Positions 59,011-64,000 of a DNA stretch of 64,000 nt are shown here, one piece after another. Source of the DNA: Phytophthora sp. 'mugwort' (taxonomy: Eukaryota > Oomycota > Peronosporomycetes > Peronosporales > Peronosporaceae); assembly GCA_033558025.1 (NCBI GenBank), contig JAUCEF010000007.1, positions 7,812,001-7,876,000 on the forward strand, read 5' to 3'. How positions within the stretch are numbered: the stretch's first letter is position 1; each line of letters starts with the position of its first letter. Under the pieces are notes generated by a model that saw only the letters and a list, made by a program, of their open reading frames with translations, did not search any database and had not been told where the DNA came from. The position numbers were made by a program, and so were the translations under genes.

Positions 59011-59749
59011 TGAATAAACTGCTAAGCTCATGCCGTCGCTGACGGCGCGTCCTGAATAGTCTGGGTGGGACATTGTGAAAGCGAACACCAGGTTCAGGAA
59101 TGTGGCGGTGGAGCTTTGCTAGATCTGTCTGAGGGTTCCGGCAAGGTGGGGGCTCAGATGCCGCATCGGCGTCGTTGTCCTTTCTCGATGAGCGTATTGT
59201 ACTTGAACGGCGATCGTTACTGATTATGCTGACGCGTTGGAGATCGCCTCGAGGAGGTGGACAGGTCGATACGCTTCTGTATTCTTTTCTCCTTTTCGAA
59301 TAATTGTTTAGGCTTGAGCTGAACGCCGAGTTCGGGATGCTGAAGTCCGGATTGGAGTGCGCGAGACGGATTGTCGGCTACCTGGATTTGGGGTGAGGCC
59401 TGATCTTGCGCACGCCTTGAAGATGGAGTAGAGCAAGTTTCTACGCCTTCTGACGGGAATAATGAGAACGGCGTCCGTAAGGACCCCCTTCCCTGAAATA
59501 ATGCGAGGAAAGCTTATGGACGGACTTGGCCGGCGAAGCTCGCCTAGCTCCTCCAACGCCTCCATATTCGTGCCGGTATGAAGTGTAAGCGACTTCTTGA
59601 AGCGAGACCTTGAAGGATCCGAACGGTTTCCACTTAAGTTTTGTATGGGATAAATAGGGGGTGAGTAAGGATAGTTGAGCTCTCACAGTGCGTTGGAGCA
59701 GTACTACTCAAGCCAAGTAAATGATGTTTTACTATTGTGACAGCTCTAC
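59011..59749. other. Region between hAT and mariner-like elements
   Basis: Minus-strand frames at 59308-59565 and 59441-59686 are open but show no family. The sequence GGGGTGAGTAAG near 59659 recurs near 61739 in the same orientation. A TA dinucleotide at 59748-59749 is the left target-site copy of the next element. Confidence 0.5.
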
Positions 59750-59791
59750 ACCATTTCCTGACCAAGATGTATTTCCTCCCAAGCAAGATGA
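59750..59791 (+). repeat. Left terminal inverted repeat of the mariner-like element
   Basis: It begins CACCATTTCCTGACCAAGAT. Its first 25 bases match the reverse complement of the right end at 23 positions; the two mismatches are transitions. Beyond that, AAGCAAGATG is shared after a 3-base length difference. Confidence 0.85.
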
Positions 59792-59989
59792 AAATAGTTC
59801 CATTTAGGCTGTGCATGACCAGTACATTCAGGTACTCATTTAGCGATGTGGAAACCCAAATCAGTCTCGGATATCGTTCCGTTCAAGTTGCAATGTTCTC
59901 GAATTTGCTAGAAGCTCTATCAAATCCCAGGCAGCAAGCTAGGCTTCATGCCTCATTGTGCAATGTGCCGTCACAACCAAACCCGGAGA

Positions 59990-61058
59990 AAGCTGCCAGC
60001 GTTTCGAGCGAGAACAGGCTAAGACCCGCGTTATTCGAGCCTATAAGGAAGGATGTAATTGGCAAGAAGTAGCAAGGAGCAACGGCTTTAACTACAGCGC
60101 GTCGGGTTGTTCTTGCTGCTGAGGAGGAGACAAAGGAGCATGGCGGTCTCCGAGCGTCGAACGTAAAGCTGACGGTGGAAGCAATGTGCAATCTTGAAGA
60201 AGACGACTGACGCCGCACACGAGCTGACCTGCGCGACCGCCTTCTCAGCACCTGGGAATCTATGTGGGCAAGTCTACCATCCACCGAGCGCTACTAGGGA
60301 TGTTGTACTCCGTTGAGCGCGTGCGCATCGAAAAGGCCACTATGAACTCCGCCACTAACAAAGCCAAGCGAAAGGTGTTCGTGGAAGAGATCAACAAGCA
60401 TATCGATGCAAGTAACATGATAGTATTTCAAGACGAAACGAACTTTAATCTTTATCTTTCCCGGGCCACTGGTTAGGCTCATGTAGGTGCGCGCGCTGGC
60501 GTCGCGCTGCCACCATCTCAGGGGCAAATCCTACATGTTCAGGGTGGAGTGTCGTCCGGCACGGGTATTGTGCTGCTTAAGACACACGAGAGGTCCGTCA
60601 AGAAGGAGGAAAATACTCGCTTCCTAACCGATTTGTTCATGGATGTCTTACGCACGGATGGGTTTCAAGAGCTCGAGCCGAACCAGAAGATCGTCGTCGT
60701 CACGGATAACGCCCCTGCCCACAGCGGTGTCGAGAGGCTAGCCCGCCGAATGCTTGCAGTGGATGGCGTTGTCAATTTGCACCGGCTTGAAATCCTGCGA
60801 CTCGGGTCTTACAGCCCGATGCTTAACCCGATTGAGGGATGTTGGAACTCGCTCAATGCGCGCATGGTGGAGCACCGCGCGGACCGAAAGGAGGGGATGA
60901 TGGTGCGCGGCGACTATGACACGTACGAGGAACACCGGCTCGCCATTATCAAGGAGGCTGTTGAGGCCAACGAAGGCGTCATTTCACGCCACCTCGTCGG
61001 AGGTTCGACCGTCATTGTCTGCGGCACTGCTTTGCAACTGAACCAGAAGAGGATATGA
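59990..61058 (+). pseudogene. Mariner-like transposase with DDE-type catalytic triad, disrupted
   Basis: A helix-turn-helix-like start (RVIRAYKEGCNWQEVARSNGF, near 60030-60080) shares the reading frame of the catalytic part. The stretch between them (about 60105-60255: RVVLAAEEETKEHGGL, VKLTVEAMCNLEE) reads in another frame, so two compensating shifts are needed. The catalytic part has VFQDETNFNLY (first Asp near 60434), VVVTDNAPAHSG (second Asp at 60705) and SPMLNPIEGCWNSL (Glu at 60834). A TAG at 60474-60476 interrupts the frame where related proteins usually have Trp. Counted directly, 42 residues lie between the second Asp and the Glu. The C-terminal part after 60549 is intact to the stop at 61056-61058. 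Confidence 0.82.
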
Positions 61059-61196
61059 AGCTTCGGGCTTGAGCTGTCAGGGAGATGCTAGATTTATAAG
61101 TCGTGGAACGCCTTCATGGGCCAAAATGCAAATCATGCAAACGTCTGGATTTGGGCAACGCGCATAGAAATTGTGCTCGACTTTTTTGCATTTGTG

Positions 61197-61235
61197 CATC
61201 TTGCTTGGACAATACATCTTGGCCGGGAAATGGTG
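61197..61235 (-). repeat. Right terminal inverted repeat of the mariner-like element
   Basis: Read on the minus strand it begins CACCATTTCCCGGCCAAGAT and is followed outside by TA (61236-61237). It pairs with the left repeat at 59750. Confidence 0.85.
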
Positions 61236-61237
61236 TA

Positions 61238-61990
61238 CTCCGATTAGACCGAACGCCGTCAACTTTTAACTCGTACAGTATCTTGATCCGGCTCGAATCG
61301 TCCCTTTCCTCGAGACTGGGACCGCCTTTCTCGCAAGTCCGGCAATTTCCTTGGGATCTGATATTCTTGGTTGACGTTTCCACAGCAGGGAAAGTACTCG
61401 GTAATCGCGTCGTCGTACTCGTTGCACCATGGTCTAAAATAGTGGCTTGTTCATATCTGGGTGCTGGTGAAGATTTGGCTAATACGGAGATTTGGAAGTG
61501 AAAGAAGGAAGAACGCGGTTGAATACAGATAACGACGGAAAACCCCGTCGACAAATGTGCCGAAGTTTTCATACAAGGTTACGTCTAGTGGTAGAAAAGG
61601 GGACGGCGAGTTTTCCGTCGTGCACTGTAGAAGCGTGCTTTGATCTGGTGACTTGAGAAACGTAGATGTGTGGTGATTGGTGGCTGTAGTCAAAATATCT
61701 GTAGGAAGTGCTTTAAAGATTATAAAATTGCGGGGGGAGGGGGTGAGTAAGTAAAGTACTTACGAATATTATTTTTTTTGACGGAGACTGGTGCCACATA
61801 CGCTTGCATGAACAAGTCCGGGGAAAAGTCATTACGTGATGGTATGTGACTCTTTTGGAGGCACAACTCGCCACATGCATGTACTCGCCGGGAATTTTAT
61901 TTGCTCGGCGTAATTTACCGACACTCGGTGGTGTGGCGCTCATGTGGCCGCATTCGTTGATGTACTGGGCATTGTTCTCGGGTGCGGCGG
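61238..61990. other. Region without a recognised gene
   Basis: Overlapping frames on both strands (for example minus 61713-62072, Cys-rich with CCSCAAAPENNAQY) show no assignable family. Given the nearby gene fragments, decayed coding sequence is likely here. Confidence 0.4.
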
Positions 61991-62215
61991 CGCATGAACA
62001 GCAGATTGACGACTTGCCGTTGCTGATGATGGCGTAAAAAGCTGTTTTCCCCGCTGTGGATGCTGGCAACACTACTGGGTGAGCCTATAGAGCAGATGCC
62101 GCTGTTCGTTCCGCGTGTGCCGAACTGACCGTGGAGGCTGGATTCCCCCAGGATGTGGTGAACATCGTTCCCGGTGACAGTGCTGAGGCCCTCGCTTAGC
62201 AGGACTCGGGTGTGT
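61991..62215 (+). pseudogene. Aldehyde dehydrogenase fragment, plus strand
   Basis: The plus strand reads DDLPLLMMA, stop, KAVFPAVDAGNTTG, stop. EPIEQMPLFVPRV follows in one frame, and AELTVEAGFPQDVVNIVPGD in another, ending near 62210. These match the consecutive NAD(P)-binding blocks of an aldehyde dehydrogenase (NFPLLMxAWKxxPALAAGNT, KPAEQTPL, EAGFPxGVVNIVPG). Stops and a frameshift make it non-functional. It carries the same VVNIVPGD block as the minus-strand fragment at 62507-63115. Confidence 0.75.
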
Positions 62216-62506
62216 CCATGTGCCCCATCATGGAGCGGACAGAACATGACAACTGGGAGGAGTTTTCGCTCATTTCGACAGCACTGTAGCCCCATACTTC
62301 AACCGTTTCGGAAGTTTGATTTGGCTGGACGATCGAGATTGCTGCTAGCCGATTTAACTTGGTATAATAGCAAGCGTTGCTCAGTTCGTGCAAGAAGGAG
62401 AAACAAGTCAAAATGGATATGACGCAAAGCTAGTTATTGGGAAAGCTCGAATCAATTTTACCTGGGACAAATGTGGTTTCGCGAAATAAATCGACGCAGA
62501 AGCAGA

Positions 62507-63115
62507 CTAGAAGACAATACCAGCACCCAGGCTGTAGACCGAGTTGTTGGCGCGCTTAATGATCTCGTCAGTTGTCATAAAGTTTAGGATGGACGTGTGA
62601 CCTGAAGATCTCGCGCGATTGTCATGTCGCCTCGATATCAGCGAACATGACGAGCTCAATGCACCAACGCTTGTCACCGTATCGGCAAGCATCTTGGCAC
62701 CTTCCTTCTTGCGTCCCTGATATAGGCGAAGATCTTCTCGAACCAAAACTCGTCGATCTCTGCTAGCCCTGGTCCGTCTTGAGGGCAAACGGGTCGCCAA
62801 CGACACGAGGGTTGGCAGCTTCAACCGTACGACGCGTCAATCCATCGTATATGTCCTCCTGTACATACACACGTGTGTCGACTAATCTTAGTTTGAGAAC
62901 AGTCCCAACTGCGGCTGATGATGCTGACTTACTGCCACGCTCGAGGGTAGGGTTGCTCACATGCGACGTGCGCATGATCCGGTAGCCAACCTGGATGAGC
63001 CAGTAGGCAATCGTGTCGACATCTGGGTGCTGCTTAACGAGGGCCTCAGTACCGTCACCGGGCACGATGTTCACCACACCCTTTGAGACTCCAGCCTCCA
63101 CGGTCAGTTCGTCAC
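62507..63115 (-). pseudogene. Aldehyde dehydrogenase fragment, minus strand
   Basis: Minus-strand frames give EAGVSKGVVNIVPGDGTEAL near 63100, KQHPDVDTIAYW, VGYRIMRTSHVSNPTLERGSKSA, TRVYVQEDIYDGLTRRTVEA and NPRVVGDPFALKTDQG. KKEGAKMLAD near 62715 follows, then TTDEIIKRANNSVYSLGAGIV near 62540. These are aldehyde dehydrogenase blocks in order, but the catalytic Cys segment between them is missing or scrambled. Frame changes occur. It is an unprocessed-looking but dead gene fragment. Confidence 0.82.
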
Positions 63116-63610
63116 ACGCAGGGCAAACAGCGGCGTCTGCTCTACAAGATCAACCCCGTGATTTAGTGCGGGCGACCACGTCATGTACCTGTATTATTGG
63201 TAAATGACTGGTTAGCACTGTAGCACATGTATTTAACAGGATGTCATAATTTATGACAGGTTGATCTGCGAAGATAAAATGCGAAAATATATAAGCCACA
63301 TATCCGTCACATACCGGACTTTCTTGACATTTTTTTTCTGCCACATACCCATCCTTTATCTTGTGCGCGTACGTGACAGCCTAATAACGCGTTGATAAGT
63401 ATATTGTGCGCGCCAAACCATTAGGCCACTCATTTTGGGGCACACATTTTTCAATATCTCAGCTTGTAGGGCGAGTTGAGAGTTGCTGTTTAGATATGTT
63501 GCTCTTAGTATGCAGGGCAAGTCGCTACTTGTGCTAGCACCTACGATTGCAACACCCTTGGCAGGCCTCGCATACAAACTGTCGGTTTCAGCATGAGCGA
63601 CAACTTAAAC
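63116..63610. other. Gap between ALDH fragment and Tc1 element
   Basis: AT-rich, no open frame with similarity. Nothing supported. Confidence 0.45.
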
Positions 63611-63611
63611 T

Positions 63612-64000
63612 ACCACCCCCTTTTTCTGACAAAATGAACACATTTTATGCAACACCATACAAACTTCTTTATTAAAGTTAGTACTTAGTGAGACCGCCTT
63701 TGCCTTTGATGACAGCAAAGCAGCGGCGAGGCATGCACTTCACTAGCTTGAGCAAGTACGCTTGCTCAATGGAGTCCATGCAGCCATGATGGCTCCCTCA
63801 AGTTGCTTTACGGTGCGGTACTGACGGCCGTGGGAATACACCCGTGCCGCAATTATCGACCAGGCGTTCTCGATCGGATTGCAGTCCGGTGAACGAGCAG
63901 ACCACACCATAGTATTAACCTGCATTTCCTGCAAGAAAGCCGCCGCTTCACACGATGCATGAATCGACGCATTATCTTGCTGAAACACATAGTCAATACC
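63612..64000 (-). mobile_element. Tc1-type (DD34E) transposon, cut by the window edge
   Basis: The minus strand encodes the C-terminal catalytic part of a Tc1-like transposase running in from beyond 64000: VFQQDNASIHAS, then SARSPDCNPIENAWSII. By count, 34 residues separate the Asp and the Glu, as in Tc1. After GAIMAAW the frame shifts, and the C-terminal end (KCMPRRCFAVIKGKGGLTKY, stop near 63680) is read in another frame. The sequence TACCACCCCCTTTTTCTGAC at about 63612-63631 is a plausible inverted-repeat end with TA. Its partner is outside the window. Confidence 0.8.

Larger units (their letters stand above)
59750..61235 (+). mobile_element. Mariner-like (IS630/Tc1/mariner superfamily) element with TIRs and TA duplication
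   Basis: The 1486-bp element is bounded by inverted repeats (59750-59791 and 61197-61235), each flanked outside by TA, the standard target duplication of this superfamily. It encloses one plus-strand transposase with a helix-turn-helix start and a DDE catalytic domain. The transposase has at least two frame changes and one TAG, so the copy is not autonomous. The ends and target site are still clearly readable, so it is a fairly young insertion. Confidence 0.85.

Noticed and set aside
59655..61750. Repeat of GGGGTGAGTAAG at both sides of the mariner-like element as a larger element's ends
   Set aside because: The match is short, in direct orientation and not flanked by a target duplication, whereas the inner inverted repeats have TA on both sides.
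1..64000. Host-targeted effector genes (RxLR- or Crinkler-type), given the likely organism
   Set aside because: I saw no secreted frame with an RxLR-type or LFLAK-type motif near its N-terminus.
1..64000. CRISPR array, rRNA genes or prokaryotic operon features
   Set aside because: No regular repeat-spacer pattern, no conserved rRNA stretch and no ribosome-binding-site structure were seen. All genes look nuclear eukaryotic.

Overview
The window looks like nuclear DNA of an oomycete, most likely a Phytophthora or a close relative. It has closely packed genes with short GT-AG introns (about 45-115 nt). The protein set is eukaryotic: site-1 protease, ALG5, RP2, a DHHC acyltransferase and a CCDC81-like protein with EF-hands. 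The repeats are a mixture seen in oomycetes: Helitron, Crypton, Copia, Gypsy, hAT and Tc1/mariner. The organism is an inference from gene style and repeat content, because no species-diagnostic marker such as rRNA is present.

Layout. From 0.2 to 19.8 kb is a gene-dense block. It carries a secreted LCAT/PDAT-type acyltransferase (+), S-formylglutathione hydrolase (-), a PPPDE-PUL fusion (-), a membrane-anchored C69 peptidase (-), an ankyrin-FYVE protein (+), a SpoU-type methyltransferase (-), site-1 protease (-), a gamma-glutamylcyclotransferase-like protein (+) and a large CCDC81/EF-hand/IQ protein (+). From 19.8 to 36 kb is a repeat island holding a degenerate tandem repeat, a frameshifted SET-domain pseudogene, a decayed Helitron (Rep plus PIF1-type helicase), a decayed coiled-coil gene and a decayed Crypton. 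From 36.3 to 49.2 kb is a second gene block: a putatively myristoylated STE-type kinase, a UDP-glycosyltransferase, RP2, a DHHC palmitoyltransferase, ALG5, a basic PIP-box protein, a possible small gene, and a protein with three tandem PHOSPHO-type HAD phosphatase domains. From 49.3 kb to the end is a second repeat island: a Copia fragment abutting a Gypsy fragment, a GATC-rich stretch, a hAT transposase remnant, a complete-looking mariner-like element with TA-flanked inverted repeats, two oppositely oriented aldehyde dehydrogenase fragments, and a DD34E Tc1 transposase cut by the window edge.

How the genes relate. They do not form one pathway. Several share themes: lipid and membrane work (LCAT/PDAT, UGT, DHHC, FYVE), the secretory pathway (ALG5, site-1 protease, C69 peptidase) and cilium/flagellum biology (RP2, CCDC81-like), which fits an organism with flagellated zoospores. 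Two closely spaced divergent pairs (site-1 protease/GGCT-like and UGT/RP2) probably share short bidirectional promoters.

Exon boundaries were chosen by hand from GT-AG sites, reading-frame phase and family similarity. They are predictions, not transcript evidence. I found no new multi-gene system. The most unusual intact gene is the triple HAD phosphatase at 46.6-49.2 kb.
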